Shown piece by piece: positions 47,801-62,800 of a stretch of 64,000 bases of DNA; the first letter of the stretch is position 1; every line of letters starts with the position of its first letter. The translations under genes and the position numbers were made by a program. A model generated the notes under the pieces. The model did not search any database. It saw nothing but the letters and a program-made list of their open reading frames with translations, and was not told the DNA's origin. The stretch lies in NCBI GenBank assembly GCA_029891385.1, contig CM057225.1:72437387-72501386 (forward strand), written 5' to 3'. Origin of the DNA: Erythroxylum novogranatense. Taxonomy: Eukaryota > Streptophyta > Magnoliopsida > Malpighiales > Erythroxylaceae.

Positions 47801-50800
47801 TGCTCCAAGTGTTGCTCCCAACTGGAATTGTAAACCAGAATATCGTCAAAAAATACTAAAACGAACTTCCGTAATAAGGGTTTAAAAATCCAATTCATTG
47901 TGGATTGGAAAGTAGCAGGAGCATTCATGAGACCGAAGGGCATCACTAGGTACTCATAATGCCCCTCATGCGTATGGAACCCCGTTGTATAAGTGTCCTC
48001 CTCCCGGACCCTAATTTGATGAAAACCTGGTCGTAGATCAACTTTAGAAAAGTATCTAGCCCCATTTAATTCCTCCATCAACTCATCCACTACTAGAATT
48101 GGGAACTTGTCGGGTATGGTGAGCTTATTTAAAGCTCGGTAGTCGACGCACATTTGCCAAGAGCCGTCTTTCTTTTTGACAAGAATAACTGAGCTTGAAA
48201 ATGGGCTTATACTACGCCGGATAACCCCTGTTTCAAGCAAATTCCAGATCTGCCTCTCAATTTCATCCTTGTGGTGGTGTGCATGTCTATATGAACGAAC
48301 ATTCACCAGTACCGCCCCCTCCTTTAAGTTAATAGCATGATCATGAACCCTCCTAGGTGGGAGGCCCTTAGGTTCTAGAAAAACTGACCCAAACTTAGAC
48401 AAAACAGTCTGCAACTCCTTCAGCTGGTCTACTTCCAAGGTGCTTCTTTCTTTAGTTAAGGATCCCCCAATTCGCATCGACCATAACAACCCTTCCACTT
48501 CCAGATTTTGATATTTTAAAATCTGTTGTAGAGCATGAGGGGAAGAGGCCTTCATGTTAATCCCTTGCAAGGTGAACTCCATTCCTCTTCGATCAAAAGA
48601 CATATACATCTTCCTCCAATCAACCTTCACCACCCCTAAAGTTTCCAGCCATGCCACACCTAGGATTAAATCAGGCCCTCCAGTATCAAAAACATAAGCA
48701 TTCACGGTGAAGTCTTCCCCATTCAGTTCTAACTTTATCTCATTACAGATTCCTTGTGAAAAAGAGCGGTGACCATCTCCTAACCAAACTCCAAATGTCC
48801 TAGTTGGAGTAACAGTAATTCCCATAGTCTCCACCAACCTGCTGGAAACAAAATTATGACTAGCCCCGCTATCAACCAAAATAACAACAGGCATTTCCCA
48901 AAGCTTACCAATTAAAACCATGGATTTTTTTGGAGAAGATGGACCCTTCTCTAACTCTCTGAACTCCACTGAATTACATACCAACTCCCAATCTTCTTGC
49001 TGCCCTTCATCGACTGGTTTTTCTTGTCTACCCTCTCCAACTTCCTCTTCATCATCCTCCCAAATTATCAGCCGAAGCTCTTTATCTGGACAGCGGTGGA
49101 GGGAACCGAAAGTTTGCCCACATTTAAAACATAAGCCTTTTGCCCTCCTTTCCATCAATTGATCATAGGACAAATTACGTGTTCCCTTCCATTTTGAGTG
49201 CCCTGGTCGGTGACCATCAGTGGTGGGACCCCTCTACTTGTTGAGTGGCTCCTTCATGTCATTTTTAATAGTTCCCCCTGCATGATACGGCTGAGCTGGG
49301 CGAAACGTGTTGGAATTTCCTGTACGGGGCCCAACGTTTGCATGAAACCCGTCTGGTTTTCTCCTTCCCTCCCATGGCCGAATCACACCCTCACCCACTA
49401 ATTCCCTTTCAACCTTCCTTGCGATTGAAAGGAGTCGAACCCGAGTTGGGGGGTCGTGGGTTCTGACCCTGTTCCGTATTTCTTCTCGTAGACCCCCAGA
49501 AAACAGCTCATATACCACTCTTCCGGGAAATGGCCTATTTGAGACGCCACCTTCTCAAAATCGTCAATATAGCCGTCTACTGAACCCTTCTGAAATATCG
49601 ATTTAAGTTGTTCAATCGGGTCTCCCTCATCCCTGCTTCCATAACGATCGAACAGTGAGCGTTTGAATCGCTCCCAAGTCATACATGGTTCTAGCTCCCG
49701 TAAATTCATGAACCAATAGAGAGTCGACCCCTCCATGCAAATCTGAACCATGGGTATACGAAGCTCAGTAGGGATTTCATGAATCAGAAAATACGATTCT
49801 GCTCTCGTAACCCAAGCGAAAGGATCATCCCCGTGAAAAGCAGGGAGATCGACCCTACGTGTGATGTTCCTATACTCCTCCCATGCACGTTCTGCGGCCA
49901 CCGAAGGAGTGTGGTCACCTTGTCGGCGTTGCCCAGCTCCCATTTGTCCACCAGTAGGCCTATCGTTGCCAGCGGTAATCGAAGAGAAGTGTGCGGGTCT
50001 GTTGCCACCTGCTGAGGATGACACATTATGGGTAAACGCCGATGGCTCTTCTTCTTCACCCACTTTCTGTTTCTGCGAGTTCCTAGCCATCAAGGAAAAA
50101 ATACATCCTTCATTTCCGACTGTAGCAGACTTTGTGACTTGGCCAACGTTTCCACACTGGCCATCAAGGTACTCATCTGTGATTGAAGGTCCTTTAGCAT
50201 GGCATCGTGCGACTTCACCATTGCTTCTTGAGTCGACAGTGATGTTTCTTTTCTCCTAAAAGACGCTTCTACAGCAAACACTCTACCCTCCATTCATGTT
50301 TGCATACAATCTTCACCCTCTTGGTCTCTCAACGAAAGCACCAATTGATAGAGGTAACTGTGGAGATTGTATTATTTACGTATATAATAAGAGTTACAGC
50401 TATAGATTCCTCCTGAGAAATCTTCCCAGGCCAATACACTAGACAATGATCAATCGATACCCCCCCCCTTTTTCCTAAGTTTAGACCATATACCCTGCAC
50501 TTTACACAATCTCTCTCTGTCCATAACAAACTCCCAACAGATTGCCTAACAAACCTGCCTATGTGGCCATGGTACTTTTCCCCATCTTACCCCTACGAAT
50601 GTAGGTTTGGATGGGCTTAGGCTGTTGCACTATGGGCTGGGATTGAGTACTAACAATTTCTAATACGTAAAATTCAGCAGAGCACAGCCCAAAAAGCGTG
50701 TGGTCAAATTAAAAATCCAAAGTTCAGAATGCAACAAAATGTCAATTGATACATGTAGTTTCCTATTTCAGATTTACGCCCACTAATAGATAGCAGCTCA

Positions 50801-53800
50801 TTGGATGTGTAACATACTAAGGTTATTAGAAAGTACCTTCCCATGGGCCACAGCTATCTCAACATCTGGAAGAGACTCCTCAAGGAAATCCCTCACTTCC
50901 TCAAGTCCTGCATGCATTTATAAAGGGAAAATCATATAATAAAGATCAGGTATAGATCATCTTTGGATGTAATATTGGAAGGAAAACCGTTAGTAATTAT
51001 AAAGCAGGTCTGAGTTATTCCAAAGTTTTACTTGTTGGGAGTGGAACAAGGAACCTGTTTTATATAGTTCATCATTGATAAAACCGATTGCAACTCTTTC
51101 TGGGATAACATACTCGTTAAGTTTCTAAAGCCTGGGTACAATGCATGATCATGTACCAGAACAAGATACATAAATATAACCACTAGAATACATAAGCCAT
51201 ATCAATCTTCAGCTACAAATTCAAATGGAAAAGAGATACCAAGCTTTCAACTGTACACACCTTTAATACGAGGCAACACATAAAACACTTGGCCTCCACG
51301 ATCCAGCTCATATTTGATTGCTGATATTACCTTTTCTTTACTATATCCTGAAAGGTGGGTTTTTATAGGAACCCTTTCTGGAGGTGGAGTTGAAATTAAA
51401 CTGAAAATTACATTTCAACTTTATCAATGGTAAGACCAGAAAATTGAACTTTCAATGGACAATAACTTCTTAGAGTTAGATATTTAACATGGCCATGGAA
51501 GTAGTTTTTAGGCTTAAAGATGTAGAGGATATGCCATGCATGGTCTAGCCATTGAAGTGGACTGGCCTTGCACACCACCTGTACCTTACAAGAATAAAAC
51601 CCAAAACCCTCCATGGGCCACAATCCATACTGATAAGCAAATGGATGGAAATATAGTAATATTATTGATAAAAGCTATAGCCTCGTAGGAAATCAAAGAC
51701 TAAGCTCCAGCCAACAATGGCCCCTCAAGCTTCTCAGCCGAGATAGTACAATAGCCGAAAAGATGCCCTACTCTACTTCCCCCTCCCATACATAGTATCT
51801 CCTCTCCCTCTCTCCTCTAACCGTTAGCTGACCCCACCCCTTTGACTTTCCTAGAATAAGTCAACAGGGGTTTGAGGCCCTGCTCCCTCTTCTTCCTAGC
51901 ATAAGTCACTATGGGTTTAGGATCCATAGTGCTATCTGGGTCCATAGTGCTATCAATTCCGCCTCTTGAAATCGCCTTGTCCTCAAGGCGAAGGATGGGA
52001 ACTATTTGTTGGAGTTGAGCAAAGAATCGCCCAAGAGGCCTCTTCGATGGGTTTTCCTTCCAAAGGATAAGCCATTCCACAACTTGCTCTTGATGTTTCG
52101 GACGACTGTTCACCAAGATCGCTTCAGTGCAAGAGGCTCGGTGGAGTCAACCTCAAGGTAGGAAGGAAGAGTGGGCTCAGTACATGATGCCCAATTAACT
52201 TCTTCAATCGCAAAATGTGGAACACGGGTGAATTCGGAGGTGTCCTAAGAGCGAGCTTATGAGCCATCGTCCCAACCTTAGCTGAAACTTGAAATGGGCC
52301 ATAAAACCTGGCTGAAAGTTTAGGATGATTCGCCGAGCTATGGAATGTTGCCTGTGGGGTCAAGTTTAACATAAACCCAATCACCTACCTCCAAATGAAC
52401 ATCTCGTCGCTTAACATCACCTGCAGATTTCATGACTGTTGAGCCCGACGAAGATGAAACTTAAGTCGCCTCAAAGCCTCATCTCTATCAACCAATACAC
52501 CATTCACCGCATCAATAGGGGACTCCCGATGAGGAAATGAGGAACTTTAGGTGGAGGTCGACCATACACCACCTCAAAAGGGGTCAGGCGGTTCTGAGTG
52601 GAAAGAGGTGTTATACCAAAATTCGCCCAAGAGAGCCAAGTATGCCACAGCTTTGGTTTCAAACGAAACACCGAGATAGGTCTCAAGGCATCGGTTAACT
52701 ACCTCTGTTTGGCCGTCTGTCTCCGGATGATAAGAAGTGCTCATTCGAGAACTGCCCTTGCATCCTCCAAATCTCCTCCAAAAGTTACTAACAAAGATGG
52801 GATCCCTATCACTTACAATGGACTTTGGAATGCCATGGAGTTTCACCACCTCTAACAAAGCAATCAGCCACGGATTTAGCAAAGAAAGGATGTTTAAGAG
52901 GGATAAAGTGTGCATACTTGGATAACCGGTCCACCACTACCAAAATAACTTCAACCCTTGGCTCTTTGGCACTCAGCTATGAAATCCATCGAGATATCTT
53001 CCCAAACCGATTCTGGTATAGGGAGTGGTTGTAGTAACCAATTGGGCAAGAGTCCGATATTTATGTCTTTGGCGGACATCACATTCTGCACAAACTGTAA
53101 AATCTGCTTCCTCATTCCAACCCAGTACAAAGTCCCTACTATCCGCTTATAGGTTTTAGTAAACCCGGAGTGACCACCTGTGGGGGTAGAGTGAAACTCT
53201 TGTAAAAATTCGGGTATGAGGGTGGAGGTTTGGGGAAGCACCAGCCTATGTCCTTTAAACAAAAGCCCTCCTAACAAGTGGAAATCAGATTCTACTGTTG
53301 GTTGAGTTTTAAGCTTCTGTATAATTCCTGACAGCCACGGATCTTCTAGGTACTCCTCTTGTAACTTAGCAGGATCGACCCAATTAAGAGATGATACCAG
53401 ATGGTGGAGTTCTGGCGCCTCAGGAACACGTGATAGAGCATCTGCAGCCTTATTATCGGGTCCAGGCTTATAGAACACCTCAAATTGATAACCCATCAGC
53501 TTAGATAACCAATGGTGTTGATCAGGAGTATTCAACCTCTGTTGTAGTAGATGCTTCAATGTTTGATGGTCAGTATATACCTTGAATGGTTTCCCTAGAA
53601 GGTATTGCCTCCAATGTTGAATAGCTAGCACCAAAGCCATGATCTCTTTCTCATACACGGATTTGGACTTAGAAGTAGCTGATAAAGCTTTGCTAAAGTA
53701 GGCGATGGGTCGGTTTTCCTGCATAAGGACAGCCCCCAATCCGAATCCCGAAGCATCACACTCCACAACAAACTCCTTAGAGAAATCGGGTAGGGTGAGG

Positions 53801-56800
53801 ACTGGAAAAGACATTAGGCAATTCTTCAGTTCTTCAAAAGCTTGTTGAGCTTCTGGGCCCCGAGAAAAGTTATCCTTCTTTGTGAGTTCAGTGAGAGGCC
53901 GAGCAATCTTCCCATAATCCTTGATAAACTTCCTATAATACCCGGTGAGTCCGAGGAATCCTTTAACTCCTGTTACATTCTTTGGAATCGGCCACTCTTT
54001 AACACTCTTGACCGTGGAAGGATCCATTGCCACCCCATCAGCCGAAAGAACATGCCCTAGATATTCAATTGACTGCTGCCCGAATAAACACTTCTTATGA
54101 TTAGCATAAAATTGATGTTCAATCAAGAGCTGTAAGGCTTGTTCCAGATGTGTAAGATGCTGCTGCCAACTGCCACTATATATCAAGATGTCATCAAAAA
54201 AAACCAGCACACTCTTCCTCAATAATGGTCTAAAAACCGAATTCATAGTAGACTGAAATGTAGATGGGGCATTCATAAGCCCAAAAGGCATAACTAGGTA
54301 CTCATAGTGACCCTCATGAGTTCGAAAAGCGGTCTTATGAACATCCTCGCTCCTGATACGGATTTGATGAAATCCGGACTTCAAATCAATCTTAGAAAAA
54401 TACTTAGACCCATGCAATTCATCAATAAGCTCATTGATGGTAGGAATTGGAAATTTATCCGGACTTGTTACCTTGTTCAGAGCACGGTAATCTACACACA
54501 TTCGCCACGAGTGATCCTTCTTTTTAACCAAAATGACTGGGCTGGAAAACGGACTGGTGCTGTGTCGGATAGCCCCTGTGGCAAGCAATTCTCCAACTTG
54601 TTGCTCAATCTCGTCCTTATGGTGGTAGGCATACCTATAAGGACGGACACTAACCGGATTAACTCCACTAACCAATGTAATAGCATGATCGTGACTCCTT
54701 GAAGGAGGAAGTCCCTTCGGTTCCTGGAACACCTGCAGATTGGCCTGCAAAACCAAGGTCAGTTCTTGAACTGAGCCGAAATAAAGAAAGGTGAGTTTCA
54801 AACCAAAGATTCCATTGCCCTCCTAATCGCTCCTTGTGGGACTCCATAGCAATAGACTGAAGCATGCCCTGCAAGGCCGAAAGCTGCTGGAAATGCTCAC
54901 TGCCCTGTCCTTTTAAGGTGATCATCTCCTTACCCTGTTCAAATTCCCACTTAATTGTTTTTTGCTTAAAATCCACTCTAACCTCTCCCAAGGTTTCCAA
55001 CCATTCAGCACCCAAGATCAAGTCTATGCCTCCCAACTGAAGAATATAAGCATCGACTCTCAACTCCACATTCCCCACTAACACCGTAAGCCCTCTGATC
55101 GACCTTGTGAGAAGCATTTCGTCTCATTTCCCAATTTGACTCAGTAGTCGCGGTTGGAGTAACAACAACCCAAGGTAGTCACCAAGTCTTGGGAAACGTA
55201 GTTGTGACTTGCCCCACTATCGATGAGGAGCAAGATCGGGACCCCTGCTAATTTTCCCTCGATTTTAAGAGTCTTGGACTGAACCACGTCCCCGTATTCA
55301 GCAACTTGACATACCATCTCCCATGCCTCCCCCGTCTCAGTCTCTTCCTGGTTCCCCATACCCGCAGGTGCTTCCTCGTCTTCCTCATTCCCCTCCCAAA
55401 CCAGAAGTCGCAGGTGCTTATCAGAGCAGACGTGATTAGGGCTGTAATGTTGGCCACATTTAAAACACAGTCCTTTGATTCTTCGGTCCATCAGCTCCTG
55501 GTAGGATAGGTTTCTGGTTCCCTTTGGTCGGTTCTCGATGGGTCTCTCCATACCGGCACGCCGATCCATCCGTCCATCCCGATTAACCCACGGATGCGCG
55601 CCTCCCCCTATGGGCACTGGGGATCGGGCCGACCCAGTTGCGCCCTCCTACCGTCGGGTTGGGGGGCCCGACTCGTGGCCCATCCATGGGTCGCCAGCCC
55701 ATAGTCGGCTTGGGGGGTACCGATGAAGAAAGCTTGCGCTCATCGCCTGTCTTGTTGCTACGGTCAGATCGAGAGGAGGATCCAATGCCACCACTTCCAA
55801 CCTTATATCTTCTCGCAGACCCCAAGGAAGAGACCCATATCTCGATCGTCGGAAGAGGGGGAACTTGAGCCATCAGCATCTCAAACATCTCTACATACTC
55901 GTCCACAGTGCCTGTTGCGTCAACGACTTCACTGGGAGAAAGGATTCCGGTGAAGTGGTCTCCATACCGATCGAACAAGGCCCTTTGAAGGTCTCCCAAT
56001 CCAGATTCGGTCATGACGTTAGGAGGACCTTAAACCAATGCCATGTCATTCCCTCCATGCAAAGTCGCCCACCGAACTCGCAGCCCGGAGGAGTCCGTGA
56101 ATGGCGAAGTATAGTTCAAAGACGTGAGACCCACCCTCTTGGGTCGTCACCATGGAATGGAGAGAGTTTCTACCGTTTGGCTCGGGTGGTGTTCTTCCGA
56201 TACCATAGAAGTGACACCGCTACCTTCCCCGTAGTATGTATCGACTTCCCACGCCCACCGAGCCCGACCACGCCTCGGTGTTTGATGAACTGCTTGTCAT
56301 TGAATCCTCTCGCATTTCGGCGTGCATTTCCGCTAATGCTCGGGAAAGATCATCGACTCCCTTGTGTAAGTTTCCCAACTGAACCGTATGATCCAACATC
56401 TTTGTTTCTACTGCAGACAATCGAGCATCCATTGCTTCCCACTTTTGAGCTGCCATTCTTGTTTGCATACACCAGTAGCTCTCAATGAAAGCACCAATGA
56501 TAAGCAAATGGATGGAAATATAGTAATATTATTGATAAAAGCTATAGCCTCGTAGGAAATCAAAGACTAAGCTCCACCAACAATGGCCCCTCAAGCTTCT
56601 CAAATGAGATAGTACAATAGCCAAAAGATGCCCTACTCTACTTCCCCCTCCCATACATAGGATCTCCTCTCCCTCTCTCCTCTAACCGTTAGCTGACCCC
56701 ACCCCTTTGACTTTCCTAGAATAAGTCAACAGGGGTTTGAGGCCCTACTCCCTCTTCTTCCTAGCATAAGTCACTATGGGTTTAGGATCCATAGTGCTAT

Positions 56801-59800
56801 CCGGGTCCATAGTGCTATCACATACAAAGCCATTTTAGAGCGACATGCTCACGTGGTACTCCCAGCACAGGCATGGCTAGGACAACTTAACCCAATTTTT
56901 CTTTAGGAGACAAGTTTCAACAGGAAATGGGCATATAAGTAGTACAATCTACATTTATTGAGTAACAAATGACTTTAGTACTTCCTAGTTGTCCCATAAG
57001 AATAACTTAAATCATAGAATAATTCCAAAAAACCATAGAAGAACAATTCAATGATTTCGATCACACTAAATATTAAAAATAATTAATGTGCTGACTCCAG
57101 ATAGCAAATCCATAAGACCATAGATCTAAAATTAAACTGCAAATAAAATTGTCTTGATATTAAAAATTAAAAAATATAGAGAAGAATATTACTAAAAGAA
57201 TGGTCTCTATGAGCCCATGTTGTTCATTTTGGGTCATGATATGCTAGCCATGGATCATAGCATGCTTGTAGCCTACCATGGTCCAGGGACCCTAACATAC
57301 CTAGCACATACAAGTGGCAACTAAGCATAGCCCTAATTCTTGTTAGGCTATATGATCCTTTTGAGGTCATTGAATTTAAAAAGAATGACAATGGGAAAAG
57401 CATCTAGTCCTAAAGTTTTCAGTTTTAACTTTTACAAATTAATCTATAAACTTTTAGCTTTTAGCAATCAAGTCAGGAAGCCTCCTAAAACATGCTAATA
57501 AGAATAAGGTGTCAATAGTTTAGTAGGTCATTAATGAACTGACATGTTTAAGGTTCATGAATCATGCCATCTAAAACTTCTAAAAATTGACTCTCTCCTA
57601 CAGGCTTTATTTTTCTTAAGATAAATATTTCCTTCATGGATAAAATGGTGAAACAAGTTAGTTGTCTTAGGTATAATACCTTGCATCACGAAATCCAGTC
57701 AATGCTAAATAAAAAGTGCGTGGAATTGGTGTTGCTGAGAGAGTAAGGACATCAACTGAAGTTTTGAAAGACGCTATCTTTTCCTTCTGCTTGACACCAA
57801 ACCTCTGTCAAGCAAATAAGTATTAGAAAATCAAGTTAAAGACAATATCGTATAGCTTTATGGAAAAAGGTAATGTCTTGTTGCTTTCCAACATGCATCC
57901 AGTCATAGCATACAGTGTGGTGTATAGAAAAACCTTGTCAAGCCACAGCTGTGATAGCTTGTTAGGATATGTTTGCATACATCCATGCATGTCCAAATTT
58001 CTATAGGCATTAGACTACTTGCATATTTAACCATATTACAAGTGTAAAAATAGCAGCACATACCAACTATCTATATATATGTCCATGTTATACAAGAGAG
58101 TGGAAATGTGGTGAGATCTCCTATCATTGGGTGGTAACAAAGTAAATCACTTCATCATTCTTAAAATATTTTCATTAAAATAGACCAAACATTAATGTTC
58201 GAAGTATAAGCACAGTAAACAATGCATGTCAACTTGACATTATATTGCAAGTCTTAGATTAGTTGCAAAGATAAGATAAAGCCTACTGAATGTAAATTCT
58301 CCACCTTGTTTAGTTGGCAATAATAACAACTAATAATGAAGTCCTTGAGAACTAGCTTCATACCTTTTTAATATAAATTCTCATCTCCTTCATGAGTTTG
58401 GTTGTGAACTCTTATCACTACTATAAAAATTGAAGGGGAGGGCAAGGGGAGCAGGGAGGTAAACAATTTTGTTTTGAAATAGAATTAGAATATCCTTGAT
58501 GCCACATTCACCATCCCTCGAACCTCTCTCAATCAACATGTACACCTGTTGCAACTTTGTAGACTTTTATAGCTGTCGAGATATATATTAGTTGTAAATA
58601 CTATTATTATTTGATAAATATTATGGATGTTAATATCCCTTGATTTGAGGGATATTTGGTTGTTAATCGTATCCCTTGATTTGAGGGATTTTTAAGATTT
58701 TCTCTATTTCTAGACTAGGTAGTTTCCTATTCTGTATCTAAGACTTACTGTATATATTATGATGCATTGTAACCCAAAAGAGCAAGAGAGCAATAAAGAA
58801 ATTTTTCCTCTCAATCTTCTTCAACATGGTATCAGAGCCCTAGGGTTTCTGTCAAAAACCTGCCGCTATACAACCTTCATTGCTGTCAGTTTTTCTCTAG
58901 TTTTCACAGCCTTAATTGCTGTAATTTTTACAAAGTCTTCTGTTTTTTAAACCATCTATTCCTTCACTACGTCTACAATTGAAACTTCCATCTCAAAGGA
59001 GGTAAATTCTGTCCCAAAAACTGGTGAGTTACAAAACATTAGAGCTTCCTACCGACTCAATGGAAAAAAACTATCTGAAGTGGTCTCAATTCATTTGTAC
59101 CCTAAAGGGTAAAGGAAGACTTAGCCATATCACAGGAATGGACCAGAAAAGCAAGACCCAGCATTTGAAGCATGGGATGAAGAGGATTCAATGATTATGT
59201 CGTGGCTTTCGGATTCGATGGATCCTACCATTAGTGAAACCTACATGTTTGTTGCTTCTACAAAGGAGATTTGGGAGTTTATCTGGCATAACTATTCAAA
59301 GGATCATGTGCAGTCAGAATTTATGAGGTAAAAATCAAAACTGGAGCAGCAAAACAAGGAGATGCCAATTTTCTGCAGAATTTATGGCAGGAACTTGATT
59401 ATTATTGAGTATTTGAGATGAAGTGTACAGAGGAAGCTGCAATCCTAATGAGTTTTATTGAGAAAGATCGGGTGTGTGATTTTTTGGCTGGTTTGAACCC
59501 AAAATTTGACCAGGTAAGAGTTCAAATTATTGGTAAAGAAGAGATGTCATCATTGGAAGAGACGATCTCGTTAATTAGAGCTAAGGAGAGTAGAAGAAAC
59601 ATCATGCTCGAAGTTCCAACAACTAAAGGGACTGCACTAGCAACAAAAGGAGATCAACAAGGAGAGAGGGAGGACTAACAAAAATCCTCAGTTGAAGGAT
59701 AACAAAGACAACCTGTGGTGTAAATATTGCAAAAAGCCGAGACATATCAAAGAAAGAGGTTGGAAAATAAATGGTAAACCACCAAGTCATGAGTGAGGAA

Positions 59801-62800
59801 ACCGTGGAGGGCAACCAAGGTTCCAACAAAGAAATCAACCTCAAGCTCACTCAATAGAACAATTCAATGAGGAAGTAAAGGTGGATAATAGCGGATTCAG
59901 CAGTGAGGACATAGAAAAACTAAAAAACTTGCTAGATTCCCGTAAAAAACCACCTGGGGCTTGTTCATTGGCTCTCTCAGGTAAGTCTTCATTCTCTCAT
60001 ATTTGATCAAAGAGCAAAATTTGACAGTAAGACATTGCCACGAGCAACCCTAGCTACATAATTGGAGATGACATATAGGCTTGGGCCCAACTTGAACCGA
60101 CTCAAAGTCAATAGGCTTCACTCGAGTTGATCAGGTTTTGGGTGTAACTTAGGCTTTTCTTTGAAATTTCAGGTTTCAAGTTGGGCTTAGATTTGGGTTG
60201 CCTAGCAAGCCGACCTAACCTGACCTGACCCTACCCAAAGTTCAAAAGTTTAAAGTAAAAATGACGTCGTTGTTTTCCAAATTTTAAATTAAAAAAATCC
60301 ATCCGTATGCATCAGGCGAGTTCGAGCCCTTCCCTAGGCATAGTTCATCGACAGCCTTATTTGTTTTCTCTGAGTTGGCTCAATATGAAAATTAAAGCCT
60401 AACAATTTGTTGATCCAACATTGTTGCGAAGAGGTAGTTCTCTTTTGTTTCAATAGGAATTTTAGGTTGTAGTAATCAATTTTCATAAGAAATGCCTCTC
60501 TTATAGGTAGGAGCATCAGTGGTGCACTGCCTTGATCAAACCAATTAGTTCACAGTTGTAAGCAGGAAGGTCAAAGCACCAATCTGCCAATTTCTTGTTG
60601 GAAAAGGCAATGGAATGGCCCACCTATTGCAAGATAGTCCCTATATCATATCCAGAGGCATCAAATCCCACCATAAAATCTAAAGAAAAATTGGGTAGTT
60701 TTAAGACAAGAGTAGCTACAAGTGCTTTCTTCAAAATTGGAAAGCAATGACTGCTTTTGTGTTCCAGCAAAGATTATGCTTCTTGAGAAGATTGGTGAGG
60801 AGGTGTCGTGATCTCACCATACTTTTTGATGAACTACCTATAGTATCCAATCAACACAAGAAAACCTTGTAGGAGTTTAGCTTTTTGCAGTTTAAGTCAC
60901 TCTGTTACTGGTTGAATTTTGTTGGGGACTATCGACACACCTGCACTAGTGACAATTTGTACAAAATATATTACATTGGTCTAATCAAAGGAGCATTTGG
61001 ACTTCTTCAAAAACAGTTGGTGAGAGCGTAAGAGATCAAAAATTATTCGAATATGATGGTGTCCCACCCAAGTCTTACTATAAACTAGAATGTCATAAAA
61101 ATATCCTAGGACAAACTTATAGACGTATGCTTGGAATACCTCATTCATGAGAGCTTAGGAGGGGGAAGAGGCATTTACTTAGGCCTAATGGCATCGCACC
61201 ATAATTTCAGAGTTGTAATGGTTACAAAAGGCAACCTTCTCAATGTTCGAGGAATCCATAAGCATTTGATGATACCAGAGCAAAGGTCAAGTTTGGTGAA
61301 GTGCTTGGAGCCATGAATTTCATCTGGTAACTCATCCACCATAGGAATTAGAAACTTGTACTTCATTGTTTTTCCATTAAGCTCTCTGTGGTCTACATAA
61401 AAACGTCATGATCCATCATGTTTCTTTACAGTGAAATTGGCAAGGAAAAAAGGAATTGTCTAGGAAGAATAATTCCCTTGTTAAGCATGTCTTCACATCG
61501 CTTCCCTATTTCCTCTTTTCACAAGAATGGATAAAGACAAGGCCTTACCACTGCATGACCCATTTCTGGTGACAAGGGAATGCGGGTGGTGTTTTGTGCG
61601 GGTGGTGGTGGTCCTTTTGGTTCCCAAAACAAAACTTTATACTCCACAAGTAACTTCTCTAGTGCCACATGAGAACTTATTGAATTTTGAATAGAAAACA
61701 CCTTAAGCACAACTTTCATACTTTCCCCTCTCCATGTCACCTTATTCTCGTTGAGCCAAAAGGACATTCTTAAGGAAGAAAAATCACACACAATTGCACC
61801 AAACATGCAATCAATTCACACCTAACACCTAGACAATCTAATGGTATCATATACAAATCAACACAAAAAGAGTTGGAATAAACCTGTAAGCACGCCCCTT
61901 CACACATGCTGGGACTTGGATTTTTTTTTTCACTATTTGCTACAGAGAGTTTAAGACCTAACTGGTTTTAGTAAGGCAGACCAAGCTGATGTCCTAATCC
62001 ATTTACAAAATTATATGTGTTTTCAAAATTCACCAAAACTAGAACCTGTTGCCCAATGCCTTAATCTACATAGTTTGCACTTTTCAACCTATAAATACAT
62101 CGAGAGAAACCTCAGGCTCTAAGGATGCAATTATTCTATCCTCGTCTTCACCTTGTTTGATGTCCAATAATTCCAACCAAAAAAGGCGTTTGCATTTGTG
62201 GTCACTTATGTGTGCCTTCTATCTTCTGTTTTAGCTTGATTTAGATAGGTGATAAAGGCCAGTTGGTGCATTTTTCCAACTAACTCCGTATTGGCATTTT
62301 GCCTTGTTCCCTGATTTCTTGCAATAATCTAAATCTATTTCGATGTTATCTACCTGTAATTGTCGCATTTCACTTTCTTGAGCGGTAGCTTCCTCTTGAA
62401 CATCCTAGCAAGGCTCATGGTTGCCATCAAATTTATAGGTTGAAGAATTCCACATCAAGGCGAATGGATTTAGACAGCCCCATTGCGAAAATATCCATTT
62501 GCTAACTATTTTAGATACTACTTTAGGTAATACATAATAATTGGGATTTAAACCCCTTTATTATTGGACTTAACTAGGAAATAAAAGACATAATCATAAT
62601 AGAATTTCAGAATATTTTGTGAAACAATTTTGCAACATAATTAGTTGATATCATCTTAATTATTGCTTAATTTATGGGCTCTTAATTGCAGGCCTGAATC
62701 CTGTCATTCTTGTCTTGATTCTGTTTTACACTATCATCCTTCTTTCCTTTGTGAGCTTAGCCTTTCCACTTGACCTATTTTATCTTCTTCCATAATGCTT

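Larger units (their letters stand above)
45504..50655 (-). mobile_element. Small-LTR chromovirus (Ty3/gypsy) in a TRCF intron, 3' part replaced (element D)
   Basis: 5' LTR 50346-50655 (310 bp). A matching piece of the 3' LTR lies at 45504-45617. ATTTC flanks both ends (45499-45503 and 50656-50660), so the outer boundaries are original. The 114-bp overlap of the LTRs differs at three positions, which indicates a fairly young insertion. Gag, protease, RT and RNase H are present; integrase and most of the 3' LTR are gone and a copia 3' end (45618-47021) lies in their place. The orientation is the same as that of TRCF. The small LTR and primer context (TTGGTGCTTTCGTTGAGAG) resemble Reina-type elements. 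Confidence 0.9.
51631..56820 (-). mobile_element. Complete small-LTR chromovirus in a TRCF intron (element E)
   Basis: LTRs 51631-51955 (325 bp) and 56498-56820 (323 bp) differ at roughly eight positions. CATAC duplicates the target at 51626-51630 and 56821-56825. All domains, from gag to a C-terminal chromodomain-like tail, are recognisable on the minus strand, with a few frameshifts and stops. The orientation is the same as that of TRCF. It is the most intact transposon in the window. Confidence 0.93.

Noticed and set aside
50460..50468. C9 run as a functional tract
   Set aside because: A single homopolymer, possibly a sequencing or replication artefact; no partner copy to compare because the other LTR is lost there.
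55865..56488. 207-codon plus-strand frame
   Set aside because: Exact antisense shadow of the element E gag region; proline/serine-rich translation without a domain.
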